NCBI RefSeq assembly: GCF_015644585.1
Contig: NZ_JADOBI010000012.1
Coordinates: 1-64,000, forward strand
Direction: 5' to 3'
Length of the DNA stretch: 64,000 bases
Source of the DNA: Rahnella laticis
Lineage (GTDB): Bacteria; Pseudomonadota; Gammaproteobacteria; Enterobacterales; Enterobacteriaceae
In this document: positions 48,008-58,241 of the stretch, piece by piece
Layout: each line of letters opens with the position of its first letter
How positions within the stretch are numbered: the first letter of the stretch is position 1
Notes under the pieces: generated by a model
What the model was told of the DNA's origin: nothing
What the model saw: the letters and a program-made list of their open reading frames with translations, nothing else
The model's database searches: none
Position numbers and translations under genes: made by a program

Positions 48008-49018
48008 ATGCAGCAAATACCCAAGCCTTACCTGTTATTCCTGGGCGATGTAATGGATCCGCTGGCGGCGAAAACGGCGCGCGGCATACACGTCTGGCGC
48101 CCTGAAGCGTGCGTCGGGCAAATTCGTCTGGCGACGGACTCTGTCTCCCTCGGGCTGCCGGATCTGGATATCGACGCAGCGGTCGCGCAGGGCGCAAAAA
48201 CCATGGTGCTGGGTACGGCGAATTCGGGCGGAAAATTACCTAAACACTGGCTTGATTCCATTAAAACGGCGATCCGCGCCGGGCTGAACGTGGCGAACGG
48301 TTTGCATCAGGGGTTGAACGATATTCCTGAGCTGGTGGAACTGGCCGCTGAGCATAACGTGCAACTGTTCGATGTTCGCCATATGCAGCCTGAGCTGGAT
48401 ACCGGCACCGGTAAGAAGCGCAGCGGCAAACGTATTCTGACCGTCGGCACGGACTGTTCCGTCGGCAAAATGTATACCTCGCTGGCGCTGGAATCTGCCA
48501 TGCGTGAACTGGATTTGAAAGCCGATTTCCGCGCAACCGGCCAGACCGGCGTGCTGGTGGCCGGTGCGGGTATTGCGATTGATGCCGTGATCGCTGACTT
48601 TATTTCCGGTGCAGTAGAAGCGCTGGCACCTGCCAATGACGACGATCACTGGGACATCATTGAAGGGCAGGGTTCGCTTTATCATCCGTCATTTGCAGGC
48701 GTCAGCATGGGCCTGATCCACGGCGCGCAGGCGCATTTGCTGGTGATGTGTCATGAACTTGGCCGCCCGCACATGCGCCATCTGCCGCATCAGTTTATGC
48801 CGACGCTGCGCCAGTGTCTGGACACCAATCTGGCGGCGGCCAGCCTTACCAGCCCGGACGTCAGAATTGCCGGTTTCTCGCTGAACACCTCTGCCGTGAG
48901 TGAAGAAGAAGCCAAAATCGCGCTGGCTGAAATCAGTGAAGAATTTGGCGTTCCGGCGACCGATCCGGTGCGGTTCGGCATCAAAAACATCGCGCAATGG
49001 ATCAGGGATAACGGCTGA
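48008..49018 (+). CDS. dgcN: DUF1611 protein, DgcN-type D-glutamate N-acetyltransferase
   Basis: Cytoplasmic P-loop protein of 336 aa. Proteins of this family beside an enolase-type epimerase are described as DgcN, which N-acylates D-glutamate before its partner DgcA racemises it. An N-terminal domain is followed by the P-loop-like GTDCSVGKMYTSLAL (about 155-170) and a C-terminal domain with EGQGSLYHPSFAGVS. The frame opens at 47933, but GGAG 8 nt before the ATG at 48008 decides the start. Overlaps dgcA by one base and heads the peptide-catabolism cluster. The exact activity here is inferred from family and context. Confidence 0.82.
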   Translation: MQQIPKPYLLFLGDVMDPLAAKTARGIHVWRPEACVGQIRLATDSVSLGLPDLDIDAAVAQGAKTMVLGTANSGGKLPKHWLDSIKTAIRAGLNVANGLHQGLNDIPELVELAAEHNVQLFDVRHMQPELDTGTGKKRSGKRILTVGTDCSVGKMYTSLALESAMRELDLKADFRATGQTGVLVAGAGIAIDAVIADFISGAVEALAPANDDDHWDIIEGQGSLYHPSFAGVSMGLIHGAQAHLLVMCHELGRPHMRHLPHQFMPTLRQCLDTNLAAASLTSPDVRIAGFSLNTSAVSEEEAKIALAEISEEFGVPATDPVRFGIKNIAQWIRDNG

Positions 49019-49983
49019 TGACTCAGATGACTTTCCTGTCAGCCGAACTGCCGCTGGCTAAGCCTTTTGCGATTTCACGCGGCACCCGCACCGCGGTGAC
49101 GGTGGTGCGTGTGACCCTGACGGACGGTGAATTTACCGCAACCGGCGAATGCACGCCCACTGCGCATTATCAGGAATCCCCGCAAAGTGTCTGCGAACAG
49201 CTGGATTTAATCCGTCCGCTGGTTGAAGAGGGGTTAACCCGTGAAGCGTTGCAGGAAGTGATGCCGATCGGTTCTGCGCGCAATGCCCTCGACTGTGCAA
49301 TGTGGCGTCTCGATGCGGCAAAACAGGGCAAAACTTTGTGGCAACTGCTTGATATGCCGAAACCTGTTTCGGTGATTACGGCTGAAACGCTGAGCCTGGA
49401 TTCTCTGGAAAACATGGAGAAAGCGGCCGGAATTGCCGTGGCCGGTGGCGCGCAGTTGCTGAAAATCAAACTCGATCGCGAGCAGATTATCGAGAAGGTC
49501 GCGGCTATCCGCGCGGCGGCACCGCTGGCGACGCTGGTCGTGGATGCCAACGAAGCCTGGCAGGGTTTAGATCTCGGCAGCCTGTTTCAGGCGCTGCACG
49601 AATTTAACGTGGCGATGATTGAACAACCGCTTCCGGCAGGCAATGACAAAGATCTGGTGCGTTGTTTGCATCCCATTCCTGTCTGCGCCGACGAAAGCTG
49701 TCACGAACGTTCGGATATCGCCGGTCTGCGCGACCGTTACGAGATGATCAACATCAAACTCGATAAGTGCGGGGGGCTGACCGAAGCGCTGGCGATGACC
49801 GAAGAAGCCCGCCGTCTGGGGTTGCGGATTATGGTCGGGTGCATGCTCGGTTCTTCCATTGCAATGGAGGCCGCGCTGCCGGTGGCGGTTCAGGCCGAAC
49901 GTGTCGATCTGGATGGCCCGATCTGGCTGGCGCAGGACGCCGAACCGGCATTGCGCTACGAGAATGGCGAAGTCTGGCTCTGA
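49018..49983 (+). CDS. dgcA: enolase-superfamily dipeptide epimerase / N-acyl-D-glutamate racemase (DgcA, YcjG-like)
   Basis: Muconate-lactonising-enzyme subgroup enzyme, 321 aa, close to E. coli YcjG (L-Ala-D/L-Glu epimerase), which recycles murein dipeptides. Catalytic lysines K149/K151 (LLKIKLD) and K247 (NIKLDK), and metal ligands D176 (VVDAN), E202 (IEQP) and D225 (CADES) are present, with the substrate-specificity DLDGP motif at the end. Coupled to dgcN by a one-base overlap. Either role, dipeptide epimerase or N-acetyl-glutamate racemase, fits the cluster; the sequence alone cannot choose. Confidence 0.88.
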   Translation: MTQMTFLSAELPLAKPFAISRGTRTAVTVVRVTLTDGEFTATGECTPTAHYQESPQSVCEQLDLIRPLVEEGLTREALQEVMPIGSARNALDCAMWRLDAAKQGKTLWQLLDMPKPVSVITAETLSLDSLENMEKAAGIAVAGGAQLLKIKLDREQIIEKVAAIRAAAPLATLVVDANEAWQGLDLGSLFQALHEFNVAMIEQPLPAGNDKDLVRCLHPIPVCADESCHERSDIAGLRDRYEMINIKLDKCGGLTEALAMTEEARRLGLRIMVGCMLGSSIAMEAALPVAVQAERVDLDGPIWLAQDAEPALRYENGEVWL

Positions 49984-50013
49984 TTTTTAACTGCTATATA
50001 AAGGAGACGTTTT

Positions 50014-51891
50014 TTGATTAATGAACAGCCATCGCCAATCTTGCAGATTAACGATTTGTCGGTCACGTTTTCCGGCCGTCAGGGCAAAACTCAGGCGCTG
50101 AAGGGCGTTTCCTTTTCTATTAATAAAGGTGAAGTCGTCGCCGTGGTCGGCGAAAGCGGCTCCGGTAAATCCGTCACGTCGCTCAGCGTGATGGGCCTGC
50201 TGCCGGATTCCGCCCATATCAACGGCGGCAGCGTAAATTTTTTCGGGCGCGACGGCACACGCCACGCGCTCAATTCCCTTTCGGCAGAATCGCGGCGCAA
50301 ACTGCGTGGCCGCGAAATGTCGATGATCTTTCAGGAACCGATGACGTCGCTGAACCCGGTCTTACGGGTCGGCGATCAGCTCACGGAAGGGCTGATTGAC
50401 CACGGGATGGCGACAAAAGCCAATGCACTGAACAAAGCCCGCGAACTGCTTAAACAGGTGCGTATCCCCGACGTTGAACGCATTCTCAAATGTTATCCCC
50501 ACGAACTTTCCGGCGGTATGCGTCAGCGCGTGATGATTGCGCAGGCGCTGGCCTGTGATCCGGCATTACTGATTGCCGACGAACCCACCACGGCGCTGGA
50601 TGTCACCGTGCAGGCGCGCATTCTGCAAATCCTGCGTGACCTGCAACAGGGCACCGACATGTCTGTTCTCTTCATTACGCATGACATGGGCGTGGTCGCT
50701 GAAATTGCCGACCGCGTAGTGGTGATGTATCAGGGCAATGTGGTGGAACAGGGCAGCGTGACCGAAATTTTTGCTCATGCGCAGCATCCTTATACCCGCG
50801 CGCTGCTGGCCGCCGTGCCGAAACTGGGCGACATGCGCGGGCTCAAATGGCCACGCCGTTTTCCGCTGCTCGGCGCGGCTAAAAATGGTGCAAATAAGCA
50901 ATCGATTGCAGGTGATGAGGCTCACATTTCAGCCGCAGACGGCGATCAGAAAACCGCGAATTACGACGCGCCGCCGCTGCTGGATGTGCGCGGGCTGCGG
51001 GTCTGTTATCCGATTCGTTCCGGCGTGCTGTCGCGTGTGACCAAAGAAGTTCACGCCGTTGAGCAAATTGATTTTTCAATCTGGCCGGGCGAAACGCTGG
51101 CGCTGGTCGGGGAAAGTGGCTGCGGAAAATCCACGACCGGGCGCGCGATTTTGCGTCTGGTCGGCAGCGAATCTGAAAGCATTCATCTGGAAGGCAAAGA
51201 AATCACGCTGATGCGCGACACGCCGTTTCAGGCCGTCCGCCGTCAGATCCAGATGGTGTTTCAGGATCCCTATGCGTCGCTGAACCCGCGTCTGACCGTC
51301 GGTTTTTCGATTGCTGAACCTTTATTACTGCACGGCCTGAAAAAATCACTGGCAGATGCCACGCCGGTGGTGAATCAGCTGCTGAAAAGCGTCGGGCTGG
51401 ATCCCTCTTTTGCGCGCCGCTATCCCCATGAATTCTCCGGCGGCCAGCGGCAGCGTATTGCCATCGCACGCGCCATGGCGTTGCAGCCGCAGGTGATTAT
51501 TGCCGACGAAGCGGTGTCGGCGCTGGATGTTTCTATTCAGGCGCAGGTGGTGAATCTGATGATGGATTTACAGCGCGACACCGGCGTGGCGTGGCTGTTT
51601 ATCTCGCACGATATGGCAGTGGTGGAACGCATCGCCAACCGGGTTGCGGTGATGTACAGCGGTCAGATTGTGGAGATTGGCCCGCGAGACTCCGTGTTTA
51701 GTAATCCTCAACACTCTTACACCCGTCGCCTGCTCAGTTCGGTGCCGGTGGCGGATCCGACGCAGCGTGCATTGCGCAATTTTGATGATGTGGAAGTGAA
51801 ATCGCCGGTGCATCCGGCCGGTGTACAGATAGAAAAACTCAGGTACAGCCAGGTTTCGCCGCACCACTGGGTGGCTGAACAACAGGCATAA
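50014..51891 (+). CDS. gsiA: ABC importer ATPase, two fused ATP-binding domains (GsiA-like)
   Basis: ATPase of a glutathione/peptide-type importer, 625 aa with two complete nucleotide-binding domains: Walker A GESGSGKS and GESGCGKS, signatures LSGGMRQR and FSGGQRQR, Walker [13 protein letters not shown] and [13 protein letters not shown]. coli GsiA is almost the same length. The start is TTG at 50014 with AAGGAG ending 7 nt upstream; no in-frame ATG precedes the conserved start. Separated from dgcA by 30 nt. The gene order A-B-C-D matches the gsi operon, but the neighbours suggest D-Glu-containing peptides rather than glutathione. Confidence 0.9.
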   Translation: MINEQPSPILQINDLSVTFSGRQGKTQALKGVSFSINKGEVVAVVGESGSGKSVTSLSVMGLLPDSAHINGGSVNFFGRDGTRHALNSLSAESRRKLRGREMSMIFQEPMTSLNPVLRVGDQLTEGLIDHGMATKANALNKARELLKQVRIPDVERILKCYPHELSGGMRQRVMIAQALACDPALLIADEPTTALDVTVQARILQILRDLQQGTDMSVLFITHDMGVVAEIADRVVVMYQGNVVEQGSVTEIFAHAQHPYTRALLAAVPKLGDMRGLKWPRRFPLLGAAKNGANKQSIAGDEAHISAADGDQKTANYDAPPLLDVRGLRVCYPIRSGVLSRVTKEVHAVEQIDFSIWPGETLALVGESGCGKSTTGRAILRLVGSESESIHLEGKEITLMRDTPFQAVRRQIQMVFQDPYASLNPRLTVGFSIAEPLLLHGLKKSLADATPVVNQLLKSVGLDPSFARRYPHEFSGGQRQRIAIARAMALQPQVIIADEAVSALDVSIQAQVVNLMMDLQRDTGVAWLFISHDMAVVERIANRVAVMYSGQIVEIGPRDSVFSNPQHSYTRRLLSSVPVADPTQRALRNFDDVEVKSPVHPAGVQIEKLRYSQVSPHHWVAEQQA

Positions 51892-51931
51892 CGTTAATTT
51901 TTTTCTTTTTTGGAATACACAGGAGAAGTTC

Positions 51932-53476
51932 ATGCACTCAACGTTCCTACGTAAAAGCCTGCTGGCCGCAGGGCTGGCGCTGTGTTTTGCCGCCTCCGCA
52001 CAGGCGAAAGATCTGCGCATTTCCATGTATGCCGACGTGACGGGTTTTGACCCGCACGACACCACGGATACGCTGAGTTATTCCATTCAGAGCGGCATTT
52101 TTGAACGTCTGTTCCAGTTCGATAACAAAATGGCCGTCGTGCCGGTGCTGGCGACCGATTACACCAGTAACAGCGACGCCACAGAATTTACTATTAACCT
52201 GCGTCACGACGTGACCTTCCAGGATGGCACGCCGTTTAACGCCGATGCGGTGAAAGCGAACCTCGATCGCCTGGCGAACCCGGCCAATCATCTTAAACGT
52301 AACTCACTGTTCAGCATGATTAAATCGGTAGATGTGGTCAGTCCGTATCAGGTCAAAATCACGCTGAATAAACCGTTCGGCGCGATGATTAACACGCTGG
52401 CGCACCCGTCTGCGGTGATGCACAGCCCGGCATCGCTGAAACAGTATCCGAACGAGCAGGATCTGAGCGTGCATCCGGTCGGAACCGGTCCGTTTAAATT
52501 TGTCGAATGGCAGCAGGGCAAAGACGTGAAGCTGGTGAAATACGACAACTACTGGCAGAAAGGCTGGCCGAAAGTCGATTCCGTAACGCTTTACCCGACG
52601 CCGGAAGATTCTACGCAGGTGGCAAAACTGAAATCGGGCGGCGTGGATGCGGTGTATCCGCTGCCGTCTGATCTGGTGGAAACCGTGAAAAGCGACCCGA
52701 AACTCGATATTGCGCAGGACCCTGGCATCTACCTGTATTACATCGCCTTCAACACGCAGAAAAAAGAGTTCTCCGACGTACGCGTCCGTCAGGCAATCAA
52801 CTACGCCATCGACCGCAATCTCTGGCTGAAAGTGGGCTTCGCCGGTTTAGGTTCGCCGTCCACGTCGCCGCTGCCGAAAAACGTCCAGTTCTATCAGAAG
52901 CAAACTACGCCGGATTACAGCTACAACATCGCCAAAGCGAAAGAGCTGATGAAAGAAGCCGGGTATGAAAAGGGCTTCGACGTGGAAATGTGGAGTTCGA
53001 ATAAAACCGACCGCATTCGCAGCGCGCAGTTCCTGAAACAGCAACTCTCGCTGATAGGCGTGCGCGTGAAGCTGGTGCCGATGGACGCCGGAACCCTGAC
53101 GCAGCGTCTGTGGAGCACGCCGAAACCGGCAGATGCGAAAGTTGAAATGTATTACGGCGCATGGTCTGCCTCGACCGGTGATGCTGACTGGGCACTGCGT
53201 CCGCTGTTCGCGACCGAATCGTGGATCCCGTCGGCGTACAACGTGTCGTACTACAGCAACAAACAGGTCGATGCGGCGATCACCGCCGGGCTGCAAACCG
53301 CCGACGTTGAAAAGCGTAAAGCGGCCTATGCCGATGCGCAGAAACTGCTGTGGGCCGATGCGCCGATGGCGTATCTGGGCGTACCGGACAATCTGGTCGG
53401 TAAGAGCAAAGCGTTGTCCGGCGTCTACATGCTGGCCGACGGTTCTCTGATTTTCAATCAGGCACAGTTTAAGTAA
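51932..53476 (+). CDS. gsiB: ABC importer substrate-binding protein (GsiB-like)
   Basis: Periplasmic SBP_bac_5 protein of 514 aa (E. coli GsiB 512). Signal peptide cut near AQA/KDLRISMYAD; motifs DVTFQDGTPFNADAVKANLD and VRQAINYAIDR. GGAGAAG precedes the ATG by about 6 nt. A hairpin follows in the gap to gsiC, which may stabilise its mRNA relative to the permease genes. Substrate inferred to be short peptides carrying D-amino acids, from the flanking peptidase and epimerase genes. Confidence 0.92.
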   Translation: MHSTFLRKSLLAAGLALCFAASAQAKDLRISMYADVTGFDPHDTTDTLSYSIQSGIFERLFQFDNKMAVVPVLATDYTSNSDATEFTINLRHDVTFQDGTPFNADAVKANLDRLANPANHLKRNSLFSMIKSVDVVSPYQVKITLNKPFGAMINTLAHPSAVMHSPASLKQYPNEQDLSVHPVGTGPFKFVEWQQGKDVKLVKYDNYWQKGWPKVDSVTLYPTPEDSTQVAKLKSGGVDAVYPLPSDLVETVKSDPKLDIAQDPGIYLYYIAFNTQKKEFSDVRVRQAINYAIDRNLWLKVGFAGLGSPSTSPLPKNVQFYQKQTTPDYSYNIAKAKELMKEAGYEKGFDVEMWSSNKTDRIRSAQFLKQQLSLIGVRVKLVPMDAGTLTQRLWSTPKPADAKVEMYYGAWSASTGDADWALRPLFATESWIPSAYNVSYYSNKQVDAAITAGLQTADVEKRKAAYADAQKLLWADAPMAYLGVPDNLVGKSKALSGVYMLADGSLIFNQAQFK

Positions 53477-53491
53477 CAGAGGTGCTGTTTT

Positions 53492-53519
53492 ACTCCCTCC
53501 TTTTTATCGGGGAGGGAGT
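53492..53519 (+). terminator. intra-operon hairpin between gsiB and gsiC
   Basis: ACTCCCTCC (53492-53500) and GGAGGGAGT (53511-53519) form a perfect 9-bp stem followed by only TT. Hairpins here commonly protect binding-protein mRNA or attenuate the permease genes. Confidence 0.7.
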
Positions 53520-53544
53520 TTACTGAATTCAGGGAAACACATTT

Positions 53545-54465
53545 ATGCTGACTTATTTTCTCCGCCGGATACTGGAAATGATCCCGGTTTTACTGGTGGT
53601 GTCCTTACTGGTATTTGGATTTATCAAGCTGCTGCCGGGTGACCCTGCGCGTATTTACGCCGGTCAGGATGCGCCGATTGAGGCGGTTGAGTCAGCGCGG
53701 CAACTGCTTGGCCTGAATGATCCGCTTCCGGCGCAGTACTGGCACTGGCTCAACGGCATGGTGCATGGCGATCTGGGCACGACATACCGCACGCGTCAGC
53801 CTGTGCTAAGCGTGATTGAAAGCGGATTTATGCCCACGTTGCTGCTGGCGCTGGCCGGTTTCGCCTGGTCGGTGGTTCTGGGGCTGGTGATTGGCGTGGT
53901 CTCGGCGCTTAAACGCGGCAAGTGGCAGGACTGGACGCTGATGAGTATGGCGGTCGGCGGGATTTCCATGCCGCCGTTCTGGCTCGGATTGCTGCTGATT
54001 CAGTTTGTTGCCATGCCGTTTGGGCTATTTGCCGTCAGCGGATTTAACCAGCCAACCGACATCATTTTACCGGCGATTACCCTCGGTTCTTCGGTCGCAG
54101 CGGTTATGGCGCGTTTCACCCGTTCGGCGTTTCTCGATGTCGCGCAGGAAGATTACGTACGCACGGCCAACGCGAAAGGCTTACGTGCGCGGCTGGTGAC
54201 CTGGAAACACATCATGCGCAACGCGCTGATCCCGATACTTACCATGCTCGGCTTGCAGTTTGGTTTCCTGCTGGGCGGTTCGATTATTGTCGAAAGCGTC
54301 TTCAGCTGGCCGGGGCTGGGCTGGTTACTGATTGAATCCATCAAAACGCAGGATCAGCCGGTTATTCAGGCGCTGGTGATGCTGTTCGTCTTTGAATTTA
54401 TTCTGATTAATCTGCTGGTTGACCTGCTTTATGCGGTGGTTAATCCGGCGATTCGTCTGCGCTAG
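53545..54465 (+). CDS. gsiC: ABC importer permease (GsiC-like)
   Basis: First permease, 306 aa, the same length as E. coli GsiC. N-terminal membrane segment, LLPGDPAR motif, and the EAA loop DVAQEDYVRTANAKGL; ends LLYAVVNPAIRLR. AGGGAAA precedes the ATG. Followed by gsiD after 9 nt. Confidence 0.92.
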   Translation: MLTYFLRRILEMIPVLLVVSLLVFGFIKLLPGDPARIYAGQDAPIEAVESARQLLGLNDPLPAQYWHWLNGMVHGDLGTTYRTRQPVLSVIESGFMPTLLLALAGFAWSVVLGLVIGVVSALKRGKWQDWTLMSMAVGGISMPPFWLGLLLIQFVAMPFGLFAVSGFNQPTDIILPAITLGSSVAAVMARFTRSAFLDVAQEDYVRTANAKGLRARLVTWKHIMRNALIPILTMLGLQFGFLLGGSIIVESVFSWPGLGWLLIESIKTQDQPVIQALVMLFVFEFILINLLVDLLYAVVNPAIRLR

Positions 54466-54474
54466 GAGCTGCAT

Positions 54475-55386
54475 ATGACCGATCCTGTCTCAGTGCCCGG
54501 AGAAAATCCACCGGCAGCGGTTGCCCCGCACAGCGATGATATCCGCTCGCCGTGGTACGACTTTTTCCAGACGTTTATCCGTCATCCGATGGCGCTGGTG
54601 TCCGGCGGATTTATTCTGCTGCTGATCCTGGTGGCCATTTTTGCACCGTGGCTCGCGCCTTATGATCCGATGACGCCGGACTGGATGGCGCTGGGCGTCG
54701 GTCCGACGCCGGAACACTGGTTTGGCACCGATGATTTAGGCCGCGACGTGCTCAGCCGCATTATTTATGGCGCGCGGATTTCGCTCTACGTCGGCATTTT
54801 CTCGGTCACGCTGGGCATGATTGCCGGTGTTTTGCTCGGGTTACTGGCGGGCTATTATGGCCGCTGGGCGGACATGCTGATCATGCGCGGATCCGACGTT
54901 CTGTTTGCGTTTCCCGGTATGTTACTGGCGATAGCTGTTGTCGCCATTCTCGGCCCCGGCCTGAATAACGTGATTATCGCCGTGGCGGTGTTCAGCGTAC
55001 CGGTTTTCGCCCGCATCGTGCGGGCGGCAACGTTATCCATCAAACAAAGTGCCTACGTAGAAGCGGTGCGCTGCGTCGGTGCGCCTGACCGCGTGGTGAT
55101 TTTGCGCCACATTCTGCCGGGCACGCTTTCGAACGTGATTGTCTATTTCACCATGCGCATCGGCACCAGCATTCTCACCGCCGCCAGCCTGAGTTTTATC
55201 GGCCTTGGCCCGGAACCGGACGTGCCGGAGTGGGGCAATATTCTGGCGATGAGCCGTAACATGATGATGGCGGGCAAATGGAACGTCAGCGTTTTCCCGG
55301 GTCTGGCGATATTCCTCACGGTTCTGGCGTTTAATTTGCTTGGCGACGCGCTGCGTGACACGCTCGATCCTAAACTGAAGAAGTAA
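54475..55386 (+). CDS. gsiD: ABC importer permease (GsiD-like)
   Basis: Second permease, 303 aa, the same length as E. coli GsiD. Cytoplasmic N terminus ([13 protein letters not shown]), the [18 protein letters not shown] motif, and EAA loop [16 protein letters not shown]; ends [18 protein letters not shown] lies 6 nt before the ATG. The P1 peptidase gene starts 36 nt downstream. Confidence 0.92.
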   Translation: MTDPVSVPGENPPAAVAPHSDDIRSPWYDFFQTFIRHPMALVSGGFILLLILVAIFAPWLAPYDPMTPDWMALGVGPTPEHWFGTDDLGRDVLSRIIYGARISLYVGIFSVTLGMIAGVLLGLLAGYYGRWADMLIMRGSDVLFAFPGMLLAIAVVAILGPGLNNVIIAVAVFSVPVFARIVRAATLSIKQSAYVEAVRCVGAPDRVVILRHILPGTLSNVIVYFTMRIGTSILTAASLSFIGLGPEPDVPEWGNILAMSRNMMMAGKWNVSVFPGLAIFLTVLAFNLLGDALRDTLDPKLKK

Positions 55387-55422
55387 GTTCTGACTGAACT
55401 CATGACATGAAACGGAAGACTG

Positions 55423-56505
55423 ATGCACCCGCAAGATAATCAAGACGAATTCACGCAGCAGGCGCTGGCGGCCTTGCTGCAACGCTGGCGCAAAACGCGT
55501 CAGATCTTTCACCCGCGTTTTCCCTGCGGGCCAGCCAATTCCATCACCGACGTTGCAGGCGTGACCGTCGGCCACAGCACGCTGGCGGCGGGGGATATCC
55601 AGACCGGCGTCACCGCGATTGTGCCGCCGGGCGACAACCTTTATGAAACCCCGTTGCCGTGCGGCGCGGCGGTGCTGAATGGATTTGCTAAACCGATGGG
55701 GATTACCCAGATAATGGAACTGGGCGAACTGCAAACGCCCATTCTGCTCAGCAACACCTTCGCCACCGGCACCTTGTTCAACGCGCTGGTGAAACGCAGT
55801 TGCGCACAGTTCCCGCAAATTGGCCGACCGGACGCGACCATTAATCCGGTGATCCTCGAGTGTAATGATTTCTATCTTAACGATATTCAGGCGATGGCGG
55901 TCAGTGAAGACGACGCGCTGACCGCACTCGACGGCGCGACAACAACGTTCTCCCGTGGCAGCGTGGGAGCCGGGCGTGGCATGAGCAGTTTCGGCCTTAA
56001 AGGTGGGATCGGCACGGCGTCGCGCTGGTGTGAAGAACTGAACGCAACGCTCGGCGTGCTGGTGCTGGCGAATTTCGGCAAGTTGTCCGAACTGACGCTA
56101 GACGGCGTGCGTGTCGGGGACGCTATCGCGCAAATCCAGCCACAACTCGCTCCGCAGGTGGACGCCGGTTCTGTCATTATCATCATGGCCTGCGACCGTT
56201 ATCTCGACAGCCGCCAGCTCGGACGGATCGCCAAACGCGCCGGCGCCGGGTTAGGGCGCCTGGGCAGCTACTGGGGTCACGGTTCGGGTGATATCGCGCT
56301 GGCATTTTCCACTCAGCGTGACGGTGTCACGTTGGCGGATGCAAAATTAGAACCGCTGCTGGCGCTCGCAGCAGATTCTACAGAACACGCTATTATTGAT
56401 GCCTTACTGAGTGCAGAAACCGTCTGTGGATTCGACGGACATTACCGGCTGGGGCTGACTGAAATTCTGGACAACCTCGCAAATTTAAAAGGGAACCCAT
56501 TATGA
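55423..56505 (+). CDS. P1 family (DmpA/BapA-type) aminopeptidase
   Basis: Ntn-hydrolase-like self-processing aminopeptidase of the DmpA/BapA family, known for cleaving D-amino acid or beta-amino acid N termini. 360 aa with PANSITDVAGVTVGHST near the N terminus, the central GSVGAGRGMSSFGLKGGIG block before the autoprocessing region (GTASRW), and the later GHGSGDIALAFST. No signal peptide, so it acts in the cytoplasm on imported peptides. Overlaps the next gene by 4 nt (ATGA). Its place between a peptide importer and a D-aminopeptidase supports a role in D-peptide breakdown. Confidence 0.88.
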   Translation: MHPQDNQDEFTQQALAALLQRWRKTRQIFHPRFPCGPANSITDVAGVTVGHSTLAAGDIQTGVTAIVPPGDNLYETPLPCGAAVLNGFAKPMGITQIMELGELQTPILLSNTFATGTLFNALVKRSCAQFPQIGRPDATINPVILECNDFYLNDIQAMAVSEDDALTALDGATTTFSRGSVGAGRGMSSFGLKGGIGTASRWCEELNATLGVLVLANFGKLSELTLDGVRVGDAIAQIQPQLAPQVDAGSVIIIMACDRYLDSRQLGRIAKRAGAGLGRLGSYWGHGSGDIALAFSTQRDGVTLADAKLEPLLALAADSTEHAIIDALLSAETVCGFDGHYRLGLTEILDNLANLKGNPL

Positions 56506-57323
56506 AAATCTTTATCTCTGCTGACATCGAAGGTATTGCGGGCGTGATGCGCCCCGAGCAATGCAGCCCGGGCAATGCGGATTACGATGCCGCGCGGGCG
56601 CTGATGGAAGGCGAAGTGAATGCGGCCATCGACGGTGCATTTGCCGGTGGCGCAACCGAAGTCACGGTCGCTGACAGCCACGCGATGATGCAGAACCTGC
56701 GTGCAGACAAAATCGACCCGCGCGCCCGTCTGGTGCAGGGTAAACCTCGCGGATTATCGATGGTTGAAGGCCTGCAACAGCAGCAGTACGACGGCCTGAT
56801 GTTTGTCGGTTATCACACTGCCGCCGGAGAAAACGGCGTACTGGCGCACACCATTAATGGCCGCGCCTTTTACCGCGTCAAACTCAACGGCAACGTGGTT
56901 GGCGAAAGTGATTTGTATGCCGCCGCCGGGGCCGAACTGAGCGTTCCGCTGTGGCTGGTGACCGGCGACGATCATCTCGAAACCTGGATCCGCCGTCATT
57001 ACCCGGAATCACAGTACGTCTGCGTAAAACGCGCGATTTCCGCCAATGCCGCCGAATCCGACAGCCCGTCAATTGCCTGCGCCAAAATCCGCAAACAGGC
57101 GACGATTGCCGTCAGCAAACCCGCGCCGCTTACCGCCGGAAGATTCAGCGGGCCGTACCATCTGGAGCTGATGGCCGCCAGACCGGTTCTGGCCGACTTG
57201 TTCAGCCTGATCCCGGGGGTTGAGCGCATCGACGCCGTCACCGTGGGTTATCACAGCCCGAACGTCGCCAATATTATCAGCCTGTTAAGCGCGTTTTCTT
57301 ATCTTGCGACGACGCAGAAATAA
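56502..57323 (+). CDS. M55 family zinc D-aminopeptidase (DppA-like)
   Basis: Cytoplasmic binuclear zinc D-aminopeptidase like Bacillus DppA. 273 aa. The predicted ligands are all present and in the family order: D8 and E10 (ISADIEGIAG), H60 (DSHAMM), H105 (GYHTAAGE) and E135 (GESDLYAA). ATGA overlap with the P1 peptidase. Likely releases D-Ala or D-Glu from imported peptides, feeding the dgcN/dgcA step. Confidence 0.9.
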   Translation: MKIFISADIEGIAGVMRPEQCSPGNADYDAARALMEGEVNAAIDGAFAGGATEVTVADSHAMMQNLRADKIDPRARLVQGKPRGLSMVEGLQQQQYDGLMFVGYHTAAGENGVLAHTINGRAFYRVKLNGNVVGESDLYAAAGAELSVPLWLVTGDDHLETWIRRHYPESQYVCVKRAISANAAESDSPSIACAKIRKQATIAVSKPAPLTAGRFSGPYHLELMAARPVLADLFSLIPGVERIDAVTVGYHSPNVANIISLLSAFSYLATTQK

Positions 57324-58229
57324 ATGCGCTTACGCCACATTGAAGTCTTTCAGGCGGTCTTACAGGCGGGCAGCGTCAGTGGCGCGGCACGTCTGCTTAA
57401 CGTTTCGCAGCCCAACGTCAGCCGCGTACTGAACCACGCCGAGCAGCAACTGGGTTTCACGCTTTTTGACCGCACACCGCAGGGGCTGATCGTCACGCCC
57501 GAAGGCCGCCGCCTGATGCCGGAAGTCGAGGCGTTGTTCAGTCATATTCAGGCGATTGGCGAACTGGCGGAACAGTTGCGTCAGGGCGAAGGCCAGCATG
57601 TGCGCATCGGTTCAGCGCACGCGCTGGGGCACAGCGTTATGGCTCCGGTACTCGTGGATTTTCGCCGCCAGACGCCCGGCGGCAGCGTCGAACTGGTGAC
57701 CGGGCATTTCAACACGCTGAGTCAGGATCTGCTGCAATACAAAATGGATTTCGCGCTGGCGTTCGGCGAGCAGGCCACGCAGGAACTGGTCGCCGAGTCG
57801 ATTTATCAGGCCAACATGGTGGCGTTATTACCGAAGAATGCCGAAGTCGAAGGCCCGGTGTCGCTGGCGTGGCTGTGTGAAAACGATTTGCTGATGCTCC
57901 AGCAACAGGATCCGCTCGGGCAGGTGCTCAACCGCGTCCTGCGCGAGAATGGCCTGATGCCACATTCCGCGTTGTTCATCAAAACCTATTCCGTGATTGC
58001 CGACATGGTGCTGGCAGGCGGTGGTGTTGGCGTTGTTGATACGTTCACCGCCCGGCGGTACGTCGATCAGCTGAAGATTGTGCCCGTCGTGGAGGCATTG
58101 CCGTTTGAGGTGATCCTGCTGAGCAGGAAGGATCAGCCTGCTTCGCAGGCGGCGTTAAAGCTTAAGCAGCTGATTCGGAGGAAATTGTGGGAGTTGGGGG
58201 AGGACAAAAGGGGGCTTTTGAATCCCTGA
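57324..58229 (+). CDS. LysR-type transcriptional regulator
   Basis: 301 aa: N-terminal winged HTH (RHIEVFQAVLQAGSVSGAARLLNVSQPNVSRVL), then a LysR substrate domain. The ATG follows directly after the dppA-like stop with no gap, so it is the last gene of the peptide-catabolism operon rather than the usual divergent position. It may regulate the cluster. The stop is followed 13 nt later by the hexamer tandem repeat of the second composite element. Confidence 0.9.
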   Translation: MRLRHIEVFQAVLQAGSVSGAARLLNVSQPNVSRVLNHAEQQLGFTLFDRTPQGLIVTPEGRRLMPEVEALFSHIQAIGELAEQLRQGEGQHVRIGSAHALGHSVMAPVLVDFRRQTPGGSVELVTGHFNTLSQDLLQYKMDFALAFGEQATQELVAESIYQANMVALLPKNAEVEGPVSLAWLCENDLLMLQQQDPLGQVLNRVLRENGLMPHSALFIKTYSVIADMVLAGGGVGVVDTFTARRYVDQLKIVPVVEALPFEVILLSRKDQPASQAALKLKQLIRRKLWELGEDKRGLLNP

Positions 58230-58241
58230 TTCGGAGTCGGC

